The notes: generated by a model from the sequence alone, not told the origin. 64,000 nt of DNA from Longilinea arvoryzae (GCF_001050235.1 NZ_DF967972.1:1-64000), one strand, 5' to 3'; shown: positions 54,540 through 62,397, counted from the first letter of the stretch. Numbers and translations are program-made.

Positions 54540-56285
54540 TTATGGGATTTTATGATCTGGTTGGCTGGCATATTGGTTGGCCAGGGCCAGCGCTTCCTGG
54601 GCGGCGTGCAAATTGGCTTCGCTGACCCCGCCCAACATCTGGGCCAGTTCTTCCTCGCGCGTGCGTTGGCTCAATTTTTCCACCTGGGTGGTGGTGCGCT
54701 CGTTCTGGACGTGCTTGCTGACGCGATAATGCCGGTCGCCGAAGGCCGCCAGTTGCGGTAAATGCGTCACCACCAGCACCTGGTGCTGGCGCCCGAGCTG
54801 CCACAGCTTTTCGCCCACCACGGTGCCCACCCGGCCGCCGATGCCCTGGTCGATCTCATCGAAGATCAGCGTGGGGATGTAATCCGCCTGGGCCAGCACG
54901 TTCTTCAGCGCCAGCATGAGCCGCGAAGTTTCGCCGCCCGAGGCAATCTTGACCAGTGGTTTCAAACCCTCGCCCGGGTTGGGCGCGATGAGAAATTCCA
55001 CCCGGTCCAGGCCGCTCTCGTCGAAGGCCACCGTCCGGCCATCCGGCAGGATCAACCCGTTGCCGGCCGGCTCGAACTGGATATCCACCGCGAAACGTGC
55101 CCCGGCCATGCTCAAGTCGGCCAGCTCGCGCTCCACCCCCTCGCCCAGACGCCCGGCGGCTGCCCGGCGCTGCTCTGAAAGCGCCCAGCCCAGTCCGGCC
55201 AGTTCCTGGCGCAGCTTGTCTTCCTGCTCTTCCAGTTCCGCAATGCGTTCGCCGGCGTGCGCGATCGTCTCCAGTTCGGCGCGCGCCCGCACGGCGAAAT
55301 CGAGCACAGTCTGCACGTCGCTGCCGTATTTACGTTTGAGGTTGTGTATCAGCTCCAGCCGTTCTTCGATCTGCTCCAGACGGCGCGGGTTGAATTCGAT
55401 GTTCTCCAGGTAGGCATGCAGCTCGCGGCTCAAATCAGACGCCATTTCCGAAAGCGTCTCGGCCTGATCGCTCAGCCCCTGCTGACTGGAGTCGATGCGG
55501 CTCAGGCCGCTCAAAGCCTGGGCCACCTGCCCCAGCAGGTCGGCCGCGGAGAGCGCTTCCGGTGAGCCTTCGTCCAGCGCCGCCAGGGACTGCTGGGCCA
55601 GCGAGGCCAGGTTCTCAGCGTTGGCCAGGCGGGTGCGTTCCTGGCGCAGTTCTTCCTCTTCGCCGGCCTGCAAATTAGCGGCTTCGATCTCGTTGGCCTG
55701 GAAATTCAGCAGGTCCGTTTTGCGTGCGGCGTCCTGTTCGCTCTGGCGCAAGCCAACCAGGTCGCGCTGCACGCCGCGCAGCACGTGAAATGTCTGCCGG
55801 TAAGCGTTCAGGGCTTCCTCGGTTCCCGCGTAGCGGTCCAGCAATCCCAGGTGGGATTTGACGTGCAGCAATGAAAGGTGTTCCGCCTGACCGTGAATAT
55901 CCACCAGGTAATCGCCCAGCTCGCGTAGCAGGTTGAGGCCCACGCTGCGGCCGTTGATGCGCGCCACGGTGCGGCCTTCGCGGCGCAGCTCGCGCGCCAG
56001 CGTAACCGTATCCGGTTCGTCCAGCAGGTTTTCCCGCTCCAGCAGGGCCTGAATTTCAGCCCGGCTGCTGGCCGGGATGCGAAATACGGCCTCCAGGCTG
56101 GCGCGATCGGCGCCGGCGCGAATGCTGGTGGCATCCGCCTTGCCGCCCACCAGGGCCATGATGGCGTCCAGAATGATCGATTTACCCGCGCCGGTCTCGC
56201 CGGTGAAGGTCAGCAACCCGGCGCCCAGGTCCAACTCAAGGTGCTGGATAATGGCAAAATTATCGATGCGCAGCTCAATCAGCAT
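54540..56285 (-). CDS. recN: DNA repair protein RecN
   Basis: The 581-residue SMC-like ATPase acts in double-strand break repair. It has Walker A GETGAGKS (about 29-36), a central coiled-coil region (about 150-360), the signature ASGGETSRLMLALK and Walker B TLIFDEIDQGIGG in the C-terminal third, and the VVTHLPQLAAFGDRHY switch. Length and order match RecN. It starts 27 bases after the zinc-finger membrane protein gene and ends the ssb-nadK-recN operon. Co-occurrence with nadK is common in other bacteria. Confidence 0.96.
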   Translation of the reverse strand: MLIELRIDNFAIIQHLELDLGAGLLTFTGETGAGKSIILDAIMALVGGKADATSIRAGADRASLEAVFRIPASSRAEIQALLERENLLDEPDTVTLARELRREGRTVARINGRSVGLNLLRELGDYLVDIHGQAEHLSLLHVKSHLGLLDRYAGTEEALNAYRQTFHVLRGVQRDLVGLRQSEQDAARKTDLLNFQANEIEAANLQAGEEEELRQERTRLANAENLASLAQQSLAALDEGSPEALSAADLLGQVAQALSGLSRIDSSQQGLSDQAETLSEMASDLSRELHAYLENIEFNPRRLEQIEERLELIHNLKRKYGSDVQTVLDFAVRARAELETIAHAGERIAELEEQEDKLRQELAGLGWALSEQRRAAAGRLGEGVERELADLSMAGARFAVDIQFEPAGNGLILPDGRTVAFDESGLDRVEFLIAPNPGEGLKPLVKIASGGETSRLMLALKNVLAQADYIPTLIFDEIDQGIGGRVGTVVGEKLWQLGRQHQVLVVTHLPQLAAFGDRHYRVSKHVQNERTTTQVEKLSQRTREEELAQMLGGVSEANLHAAQEALALANQYASQPDHKIP

Positions 56286-56312
56286 AGACCCGTACCCCGT
56301 TCGAGAGGGCTG

Positions 56313-56861
56313 TTACCGCCCCAGTTGAATGCCGGTCAGGCGGTAATAGAAACTGGTGGTAACCAGCGCAGTGTAGGCGCCGCGAAGCAGCAGCGTGATC
56401 AGCGAACTCAACGGATTGCCCATAAACAGCGGCAGCAGGGCCACCACCAACAACGGCAGGCTGCCCACCACCACCGCCACGGTGGTCACCTGGGATAGCA
56501 GTCTGGAACGCCGGCGGTGCACCACCCAGCGGACCGCTTCGGCGATGATCACCCCCACGATGGGCGCGGCCATCAGGATAAAGAACCACAGGAAACCGGC
56601 CAGGTAGCTGCCCAGGAAAGAAATCACACCCGCCACCACCACCGCCAGCGGATAATCGAAGGCGCGCGCGGTATCGAAGGTCTTTTGCTGACCGCGGATG
56701 CATTCCCTGCAGCGGTAACCGGTCGGGGTCAGTACGGCGCATTCACTGCAGATGGGACGGTTGCAGCGGTTGCAGCGCAGCATGGTTTCACGCTGCGGAT
56801 GGTTGTAACAATAGAGCTTTGGTGTAGGATCTTCCGGAATGACTTGATTCTCAGCGTTCAT
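56313..56861 (-). CDS. Membrane protein with an N-terminal B-box-like zinc finger
   Basis: The 182-residue protein begins with a cysteine/histidine-rich zinc domain (CYNHPQRETMLRCNRCNRPIC, CAVLTPTGYRCRECIRG; about 18-56) and continues with four hydrophobic helices (about 70-180). Such B-box zinc-finger membrane proteins of unknown function are found in several bacterial phyla. It overlaps nadK by four bases (ATGA) and is therefore translated with it. A role in recruiting cytosolic partners to the membrane is possible, but nothing in the sequence proves it. Confidence 0.75.
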   Translation of the reverse strand: MNAENQVIPEDPTPKLYCYNHPQRETMLRCNRCNRPICSECAVLTPTGYRCRECIRGQQKTFDTARAFDYPLAVVVAGVISFLGSYLAGFLWFFILMAAPIVGVIIAEAVRWVVHRRRSRLLSQVTTVAVVVGSLPLLVVALLPLFMGNPLSSLITLLLRGAYTALVTTSFYYRLTGIQLGR

Positions 56862-57736
56862 CGCGTTCCACCGGTGGAAGGGTTTTGTTGCATAAAGCGA
56901 GTCAGGTTGCGATAGAAATACCCCTGCTCTTCGAAGCGAACAAATCGGGCGATATGGTCGCTGGCAGCCACGCGCACCTCGTCTCCGTTTTCCAAATGGG
57001 CGGGCGGATGGCCGTCCACGCTCAAAACAGCCTGATGCGAGGTTTGAATCTTCAGACTCACCCGCGCGCCTTCCGGTAAGATCACCGCTCGATCGACCGA
57101 TAGGTGCGGTGCGATGGCCACGATCAGCATATTGCGCAGTTCAGGCGGCATGATGGGCCCGCCAACCGCCAACGCATAAGCCGTCGAACCGGTCGCCGTG
57201 GCAACCAGCAGTCCATCGGCGATGTAACTGGCCAGTTCGCTGCCGTCGACCTGGGCGGTGATCAATATGGGCCGGACGATTTGTCCGCGCGCCACCACCG
57301 CCTCGTTCAAAGTCTGCCAGCTGCCCAGGCGCAAACCGCCGCGCCAGTGCTCGGTGGTCAGCATCATCCGCTCTTCCACCCAGCAGCGGCCCGCCAGAAG
57401 GTCCGGAAGGCGCTGACGCCAGGTTTCGCGTTGCACTTCGATGAGAAAGCCAAAGTGCCCATAATTGATGCCCAGAACCGGCACGCCCTGCGGAGCGCTC
57501 AGGTGAACGGCGCGCAGCATGGTGCCATCACCGCCCAGCGCGATCAACAGATCGAAAACGCCCCCTTTCATCTCCGCCCGCAGTTCCTCATTCGAAATAT
57601 GGCGGGCCACCACGTGGCTCACACCCAACTCGCGCAGGGCCTGCGCCACGTGCTGACCTTCCGCGGCGGCTTCCGGCAATTGCGGCGGGTAGACGACGGC
57701 GATACGATCATAGGAAGGAGACGTCTGGCTTGGCAT
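56858..57736 (-). CDS. nadK: NAD kinase
   Basis: The 292-residue enzyme phosphorylates NAD to NADP. It has the GGDGT motif (68-72), a conserved NE pair (LNEAVV, about 143), and the glycine-rich GLLVATATGSTAYALAVGGPI (about 174-194), all diagnostic of NadK. The remaining sequence fits the usual two-domain fold. The start is ATG about 20 bases after the Cas4-like C-half gene. It is followed by the zinc-finger membrane protein with a four-base overlap. Confidence 0.95.
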   Translation of the reverse strand: MPSQTSPSYDRIAVVYPPQLPEAAAEGQHVAQALRELGVSHVVARHISNEELRAEMKGGVFDLLIALGGDGTMLRAVHLSAPQGVPVLGINYGHFGFLIEVQRETWRQRLPDLLAGRCWVEERMMLTTEHWRGGLRLGSWQTLNEAVVARGQIVRPILITAQVDGSELASYIADGLLVATATGSTAYALAVGGPIMPPELRNMLIVAIAPHLSVDRAVILPEGARVSLKIQTSHQAVLSVDGHPPAHLENGDEVRVAASDHIARFVRFEEQGYFYRNLTRFMQQNPSTGGTR

Positions 57737-57754
57737 GAAGATGATTATACCAAC

Positions 57755-58270
57755 TTACAGTTTCTGATCGCAAACCGAACGGTAGCCGCATTTACGGCAA
57801 CGCCCGGCTTCATCGTGCGAGCGATCCGCCTCGCCGCGTTTTTCCAGCGCGCGCATGACATCCAATTCCTCCAGCAGGCGTTCTTCCCACTCGTGGGTGT
57901 AATCGATGGCGAACGTCCGGTCCCGGTAGCGCAAGATTCCATACGGCGGGCGCTTTCCGGTGGCGCGCTCGACCAGCAGGCAGTAGGCGATCAGTTGAAA
58001 CAGGTGGCTCGCGTACGGCGCGGGCGGCGCCCAGGCGCTTTTCACCTCCACCGGCAGGAGGTCGCCTCCCTGTTCCACCAGGTAATCCGGCTTGCCGGTC
58101 AATCCGGTCTGCACGTCGAAGAAGGCTTTCTCCGGGCGTCCCCACATCTTAGGGTCCGCGTAGATGACGCGACCGCGCGGCAATCCCGCGCTGAGCTGCT
58201 GCCGGTTTCCCCACCACAACAACAGCGCGGCCAGCAGGGCAGCCGCCAACGCGGCAATCCACAATCCCAT
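57755..58270 (-). CDS. Cas4-like PD-(D/E)XK nuclease, C-terminal half, membrane-anchored
   Basis: The 171-residue protein begins with a membrane helix (about 3-20) and continues with the core of a RecB/Cas4-type nuclease: GKPDYLV (motif II aspartate), PVEVKSAW (motif III ExK), QLIAYCLLVE (QxxxY) and three C-terminal cysteines (CRKCGYRSVC), which in Cas4 help bind an iron-sulfur cluster. The first cysteine and the motif I histidine are missing here and occur in the preceding gene. It starts seven bases after that gene's stop, with GAGG as ribosome-binding site. The two proteins probably assemble. No CRISPR array is present in the window. Confidence 0.75.
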   Translation of the reverse strand: MGLWIAALAAALLAALLLWWGNRQQLSAGLPRGRVIYADPKMWGRPEKAFFDVQTGLTGKPDYLVEQGGDLLPVEVKSAWAPPAPYASHLFQLIAYCLLVERATGKRPPYGILRYRDRTFAIDYTHEWEERLLEELDVMRALEKRGEADRSHDEAGRCRKCGYRSVCDQKL

Positions 58271-58277
58271 GTTAGCC

Positions 58278-58517
58278 TCAGCCCAACCAGCCCAGGGCCA
58301 ATGCGGCCACTGCCAGAACCAGCGCCAGGCCCAACAGCAGCCAGGCTGCCAGACGCGCCAGCCGGCCGGTCAGCACCTGGCGGCCGTGCGCGCGGTGATA
58401 AGCGCTTCCGCCGGCCAGTTCCATTGGATTTTCAGGCGTCACCCCCTGGCGTTGGTACCACCAGGCCCGGCGGCAGAACTGAAAGGTCCCGATTTCAGAC
58501 GCTCGTATCGTCCGCAT
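58278..58517 (-). CDS. Cas4-like nuclease, N-terminal half, membrane-anchored
   Basis: The 79-residue protein has the N-terminal part of Cas4-like nucleases: IRASEIGTFQFCRRAWWYQ (first cluster cysteine, about residue 15) and MELAGGSAYHRAHGRQV (the motif I histidine), followed by a membrane helix (about 55-78). It ends there, and the second gene opens with another membrane helix. A single ancestral protein with a membrane hairpin inserted in the nuclease fold and then split in the outer loop would explain both genes. The ATG at 58515-58517 overlaps the end of the translin-like gene by 23 bases. Confidence 0.65.
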   Translation of the reverse strand: MRTIRASEIGTFQFCRRAWWYQRQGVTPENPMELAGGSAYHRAHGRQVLTGRLARLAAWLLLGLALVLAVAALALGWLG

Positions 58518-59202
58518 CCTGGTCCTGGGACGGTTCGGTGGAGAAATCGCCCATCTCAGGCAATTCACCCACGTCCGGCAGGCGCGCCGCCAGCTTTTGC
58601 ATGGCCTCGCGCAGGCGCTGTTCGCGCAGGCTGATGGTCATATCGCCGCGGGTGCGTTCGACGATGCCGCGCACCAGATCCGTCTGGCGGCGCAGGCCGT
58701 TGGTGATCGCGTCCGGGTAGTCCACGGTAATCAGCAGCGCGTAGATTTCGTCCATACAGGTCAGCAGGCGCTCGGCCTCGGGTGAATAGCCCTGGCGCAG
58801 GATATCCAACGTCTTGCGGCGCAGTTCGCCGGTGACCTCGGCCAGTCCCTTCAGGTAGGTGTTGTATTCGATGCCCAGATCGGCCGGCATGGGCAGGGAC
58901 TGATTTTCGATCACCGCCACGGTGAGGCTGGCTTCGGCGTATTCCTTGATGGCGTCCTGGGTGTAGCCGGCGTAATACAGATCCGGAAAGGCAGCCAGGT
59001 CGTGTTTGAGCGCATCGACCAGGGCGCGCGCTTCGCGCAGGTGATCGTGAGCCAGGTCGTTCTCTGAACGATGAATGGCGCGAATCGTTTGAGCGGCGTG
59101 GCGCGTAAGGGCGCGCGCCTGAACCAACGCCTGATCGCGCGCCAGATTGCGCGCTTCAAAATCAGCGTGAACTTGTTCGGAAAGGTCGGCAAAAAAATCC
59201 AT
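58495..59202 (-). CDS. Translin-family-like protein
   Basis: The 235-residue, all-helical protein has the translin pattern: VQARALTRHAAQTIRAIHR (about 28-46), DLYYAGYTQDAIKEYAEA (about 73-90), a short linker, NTYLKGLAEVTGELRRK (about 113-129) and YPDAITNGLRRQTDLVRGIVERTRGD (about 160-185). Translin and TRAX bind single-stranded nucleic acid, and TRAX is an RNase; acidic residues in the EYAEA and GELRRK helices are at the positions of that active site. The last 25 residues are acidic. I chose the ATG at 59200-59202, since a GTG upstream lies in a strong hairpin. It sits between DUF3467 and the split Cas4-like genes. Confidence 0.7.
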   Translation of the reverse strand: MDFFADLSEQVHADFEARNLARDQALVQARALTRHAAQTIRAIHRSENDLAHDHLREARALVDALKHDLAAFPDLYYAGYTQDAIKEYAEASLTVAVIENQSLPMPADLGIEYNTYLKGLAEVTGELRRKTLDILRQGYSPEAERLLTCMDEIYALLITVDYPDAITNGLRRQTDLVRGIVERTRGDMTISLREQRLREAMQKLAARLPDVGELPEMGDFSTEPSQDQDADDTSV

Positions 59203-59225
59203 AAAAGAGTCCAGTGGGAAAGGAA

Positions 59226-59253
59226 TCACCCGCCCGGTTATTCGGGCGGGTGA
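59226..59253 (-). promoter_or_regulatory. Hairpin at the DUF3467/translin-like gene junction
   Basis: TCACCCGCCCG and CGGGCGGGTGA form a stem of 11 bp with a 6-base loop. It covers the DUF3467 stop codon. No U-run follows, so it probably sets the relative level of the two parts of the operon or affects decay. Confidence 0.55.
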
Positions 59254-59546
59254 ATATTACGGAACAAATCGGTGGCCAGCGAGTTGTCGCCTGGCAATTG
59301 GATGACCCCATTGGCCGCTTCATACCGCGACAGGTTTTCGAGCAGCGCGCGCAGCAGCAGCTTGGTGGCCTGGGGAGACATGACCACCCGCGCCTCCACT
59401 TTGGATTCCTGTCCCGGCAGCAGGTGGGTAAAATCGAAAACGAAGTCAGCCAGCGAATGGCTGATGCGCACCACATTGCTGTATACGATGCCTAAATCGG
59501 CAGGCAATTCCATGGGCGGAAGGCCGCGCGGAGTCGGTTCTGTCAT
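59238..59546 (-). CDS. DUF3467 protein
   Basis: The 102-residue protein has the DUF3467 pattern: an N-terminal ADLGIVYSNVVRISHSLADFVFDF, then a central KVEARVVMSPQATKLLLRALLENLSRYEAANG, and a short C-terminal helix. The family is widespread and of unknown function. It lies 17 bases downstream of ssb and upstream of the translin-like gene. Its conserved position next to ssb here suggests an accessory role in nucleic-acid metabolism, by association only. Confidence 0.8.
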   Translation of the reverse strand: MTEPTPRGLPPMELPADLGIVYSNVVRISHSLADFVFDFTHLLPGQESKVEARVVMSPQATKLLLRALLENLSRYEAANGVIQLPGDNSLATDLFRNIHPPE

Positions 59547-59563
59547 AGGGTTAAGCCTTTGGG

Positions 59564-59992
59564 CTAGAAGGGAATGTCTTCTTCACCTGCGGCGGGGACG
59601 GATGGGGCTTCTTCACCGAGTTCGCCGCCGCCCGCGCTGGTTTCGCTGCGGGTGGAGAGGAATCGCACGGAGTTCGCCGAAATCTCGAAGGATGCGCCTT
59701 CGGTGCCGTCCTGGCGTTTCCAGATGCGCGGCCCGCCGGTCTTGGGATCGCAGGTCAACCGGCCGTCCACCAATACCATCGAGCCTTTCTTAAGGTACTG
59801 GTTGGTAGTCTCAGCTTGTTTTCCCCACACCGATACGCGGAACCAGGTGGTTTCTTTCACCCGCTGTCCGTTGCCATCCGTATACTGGCGGTCGGTAGCC
59901 ACATTGAAACTGGTCACCGCCTGCCCATTGGGGGTATAACGCATTTCGGGATCGCGTCCCAGCCGGCCAACGATGGTAATGTGCTGATACAT
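59564..59992 (-). CDS. ssb: Single-stranded DNA-binding protein
   Basis: The 142-residue protein has an N-terminal OB-fold (ITIVGRLGRDPEMRYTPNGQAV; ETTWFRVSVWGKQAE; LKKGSMVLVDGRL; about 3-105), a short variable linker and the acidic tip EEDIPF that recruits repair and replication proteins. It coats ssDNA in replication and repair. The start is the ATG at 59990-59992, preceded by AGAAAGGA; the longer frame is not supported. It is the first gene of the operon that runs to recN. Confidence 0.95.
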   Translation of the reverse strand: MYQHITIVGRLGRDPEMRYTPNGQAVTSFNVATDRQYTDGNGQRVKETTWFRVSVWGKQAETTNQYLKKGSMVLVDGRLTCDPKTGGPRIWKRQDGTEGASFEISANSVRFLSTRSETSAGGGELGEEAPSVPAAGEEDIPF

Positions 59993-60164
59993 AATTTGGT
60001 TCCTTTCTGAAAAGAAGAAGGATGAAGGACGATGTTTCAGGAAATGATTTTGCTTTCTGGGGCATTTCATCCTGACAGAACAATTGTACAAGAAATTTGA
60101 GCGCAGGGCAACCTGTTTATGAGCCTGAATTTGGCCCCAATCGCTGATTTTCCAAATGAAACGG

Positions 60165-61481
60165 CTATTCGGGCAGGATTGGATAGGTCATGCCGGCGTG
60201 CGGCGCCACCAGAACGCGGGCTTTGCCCGGGAAACGTTTGCGGGCGCGCTCGATGCCGGCCTCCACGCTGGGCATGAAGGTGACAAACGGCAAATTCTCG
60301 TGAATCTTTTCCGGGATGGTCGGGGCGTAGAGCAGCAGGTCGGCGCGGAGCATGCCCTGCAGCGCGAAATACAGGAAGAATTTATCCTCCTCGTTCGTTC
60401 CGTTGAGTTTGATTTTGGAGATGCGCGGCAGCAGCAGCGGAGCCAGCAGTTTGAGCGCTTTGCGCCCCACCGGCAGTTTGCGGGCGGCCAATCCGAACAC
60501 GCCCACGCCCTCATCGGCCCGAATCAGGTTCAGCATCACCCCGCCCGGACGCACGCCGCGGATCGTGTTGGCCAGCGCCTTCACGCCCTGGCGCAGATCC
60601 TGGTCCATCGGGTGCGAACCGGTGATGAGCACGTCCGCCAGGCCGGGCACCGGCACGCCGTAGATGCTGGCGCTGATCTTCGCCCCGGCGCGGTGCGCGG
60701 CGATCGGGTCGCCGGCCACCACTGCCACCGGTTTCAGGCTGCTGTTGAGCACGGCGTTGATAATGAACACCGGCGCTTTGAGCTTGCTGGCGCCCTCTTC
60801 CAGATCCAGGCGCATCGGATTGCTCTCGATGGGCTGCCCGACCATGTTGAAGGTGTCCGGCGTGCAATTCAACCCGTGGTTATGGGCGATGGTCGCGCGT
60901 CCGGCCACGCCCGGAATGATATTCTTGTAGCCGCCGCCGAAGCTGGCGATGATATGGGGTTCGATGCAGCCGATGGAAACGACCAGGTCCGCTTCGGCCA
61001 CCGTGCGGTTGATCAAAACCGGCGTGCCGCGGCTGGTCACGCCCAGGTCCGCCAGGCGTAGTGGATCATCGCAATCGTGATGTTCCCATTTCAATTTCGC
61101 GGCCCACTCGCCGCCGATCCTTTGAACGACCTCATCGTCCGTCATCATGCGGTGCACGCCCAACGCCGGTACGACGGTAATCTTCTCGAGCAAAGCCCCG
61201 CCACGCAACAGTTCCGCCAGCACGGCCGGCAGCAGGCTGGCCACCGGCGTCGGCCGGCTGCCATCATCGATCACCAGCGCGATATTGGCGCCAGGTTTTA
61301 CCATGGCGCCCAGGCGCATCGAGCCGACCGGTTCGCTCAAAGCGCGCTCCGTCTCGGCGGTCGCGTCCGCCACGGCGGAGCGCGGCGAAGGTTCGAGAAT
61401 GCCGCACAACTCCCAACTTTCCGGTAAAGAAATGGGCAGCTTTTCAGCTCCCCAGGGAATCTCGATATTCTGTTTGGACAT
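60165..61481 (-). CDS. larA: LarA-family nickel-pincer racemase/epimerase
   Basis: The 438-residue enzyme matches lactate racemase LarA. The residues known from Lactobacillus LarA are present: H110 (GVHRM), H176 (IEPHII), K186 (GGGYKNI, covalent cofactor lysine) and H200 (IAHNHG, nickel ligand). Family members racemise or epimerise various 2-hydroxy acids, so lactate is only one possibility. LarA requires a nickel-pincer cofactor made by LarB, LarC and LarE, none of which is in the window. The start is the ATG at 61479-61481 with AGGAGGAGA upstream. The leader contains a terminator hairpin. Confidence 0.88.
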   Translation of the reverse strand: MSKQNIEIPWGAEKLPISLPESWELCGILEPSPRSAVADATAETERALSEPVGSMRLGAMVKPGANIALVIDDGSRPTPVASLLPAVLAELLRGGALLEKITVVPALGVHRMMTDDEVVQRIGGEWAAKLKWEHHDCDDPLRLADLGVTSRGTPVLINRTVAEADLVVSIGCIEPHIIASFGGGYKNIIPGVAGRATIAHNHGLNCTPDTFNMVGQPIESNPMRLDLEEGASKLKAPVFIINAVLNSSLKPVAVVAGDPIAAHRAGAKISASIYGVPVPGLADVLITGSHPMDQDLRQGVKALANTIRGVRPGGVMLNLIRADEGVGVFGLAARKLPVGRKALKLLAPLLLPRISKIKLNGTNEEDKFFLYFALQGMLRADLLLYAPTIPEKIHENLPFVTFMPSVEAGIERARKRFPGKARVLVAPHAGMTYPILPE

Positions 61482-61541
61482 GCAGGTCTCTCCTCCTGGT
61501 GCGAATGATTTCAAGTGAAAAAAAAGATTTGATAAAGATGT

Positions 61542-61573
61542 AAAAAAGGTCCGGCGATTCTTCCGAACAGACC
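61542..61573 (-). terminator. Terminator hairpin in the larA leader
   Basis: On the minus strand GGTCTG pairs with CGGACC (61548-61573; one G-U pair), followed by TTTTTTAC. It lies between the predicted promoter and the larA start, about 60 bases before the ATG. Confidence 0.55.
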
Positions 61574-61623
61574 CCATCCTCGCGGCCGGAGCCGTGCGTC
61601 GCCCGCCTTTAGAGTCTGGCTCA

Positions 61624-61651
61624 AGTATATCGAAAAGTTGCCCGGGCGCAA
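61624..61651 (-). promoter_or_regulatory. Promoter upstream of larA
   Basis: TTGCGC (61646-61651) and TATACT (61624-61629) with a 16-base spacer on the minus strand. Transcription would start near 61616, giving a leader of about 135 bases. The -35 match is partial. Confidence 0.5.
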
Positions 61652-61705
61652 ACGGTTTTTAGCAGGCGTTGCCGCAAACGCCGGGTTCTCTCGAAATAAA
61701 CGCGT

Positions 61706-61738
61706 AAAAAGGACCCCCTCCAACCTCGGAGGCGGTTC
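61706..61738 (-). terminator. Terminator after the GerMN lipoprotein gene
   Basis: GAACC-G-CCTCC pairs with GGAGG-G-GGTCC on the minus strand (61711-61738; one G-U), followed by TTTTT at 61706-61710. It is about 22 bases beyond the stop codon. Confidence 0.72.
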
Positions 61739-61760
61739 TCAAAAAGTCATTGGTTCAGAT

Positions 61761-62366
61761 TTACTTCAGCGAAAGCGCCTCGGCCAGCGATTTGCCGTTG
61801 ATGGTGATCTCGACCGAAGTCACATCCGCAAATTGGGCGGGAATCATCTCGAGCTGCGCCTGAACGCGCGGGTTGTCGCATTCGCCGCCCAACATCAGCG
61901 TGCCTTCCAGGGCAACGATGGCTTTCCCATCCTTGATCTCGGCGCTCTTGACCGTCAAATCCGACTGGTAGAGCGCGTTGTACAGTCCCGATTCGCCTAT
62001 GGTTCGTTCGTGTTCGTAGAGCAGCTTTTCGTAAGCATAGGTCATGGGTTCTTTGCCAAAGTCGACCACAAATTCCACGGGGACTGCGCTGTCGCCGCAG
62101 CCCACCGGCGCGCCACTGACGCCGTTGTCTTCCAGCGCGATATAGTAAACCTTGACCTTGGCGTACGGCAGCGGCGTTGGCGTGTCCGATGGTTCGGGGG
62201 GCGGTTGGGTTGGCGGCGGCGCCGTCGGCGTAGGCGTCGGCAGAATCGTTCCACAGCCGGCCAGCAAAATTACCAACAGCAGGACGAGCGCAAAAACCAT
62301 TCCGATGCCCCGCGTTCGTGTCGTTCGTTCAGTGGGGTGTAAAACGCCAGATCGTTTCTCGGCCAT
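61761..62366 (-). CDS. GerMN-domain lipoprotein
   Basis: The 201-residue protein has a lipoprotein signal (VILLAGC), a short Thr/Pro linker (about 42-68) and a GerMN (sporulation/germination) domain (about 70-195): VKVYYIALEDNG, VGCGDSAVPV, YEKLLYEHERTIGESGLYNALYQ, IVALEGTLMLGGECDNPRVQAQLE. Despite the name, the domain is found in many non-sporulating bacteria and is thought to bind wall or surface ligands. The conserved cysteines (CGDS and GECD) may form a disulfide. No sporulation gene is nearby. Confidence 0.85.
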   Translation of the reverse strand: MAEKRSGVLHPTERTTRTRGIGMVFALVLLLVILLAGCGTILPTPTPTAPPPTQPPPEPSDTPTPLPYAKVKVYYIALEDNGVSGAPVGCGDSAVPVEFVVDFGKEPMTYAYEKLLYEHERTIGESGLYNALYQSDLTVKSAEIKDGKAIVALEGTLMLGGECDNPRVQAQLEMIPAQFADVTSVEITINGKSLAEALSLK

Positions 62367-62397
62367 CTCTCCTCCTTTAGGAACAGATTTATTTTAG

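Noticed and set aside
57755-58517. The Cas4-like genes as evidence of a CRISPR-Cas locus
   Set aside because: No cas1, cas2, effector or array is present, and the genes belong to an operon with ssb, nadK and recN.
61511-61723. A 70-codon minus-strand frame in the larA upstream region
   Set aside because: It runs across the predicted promoter and terminator hairpin and has no ribosome-binding site.
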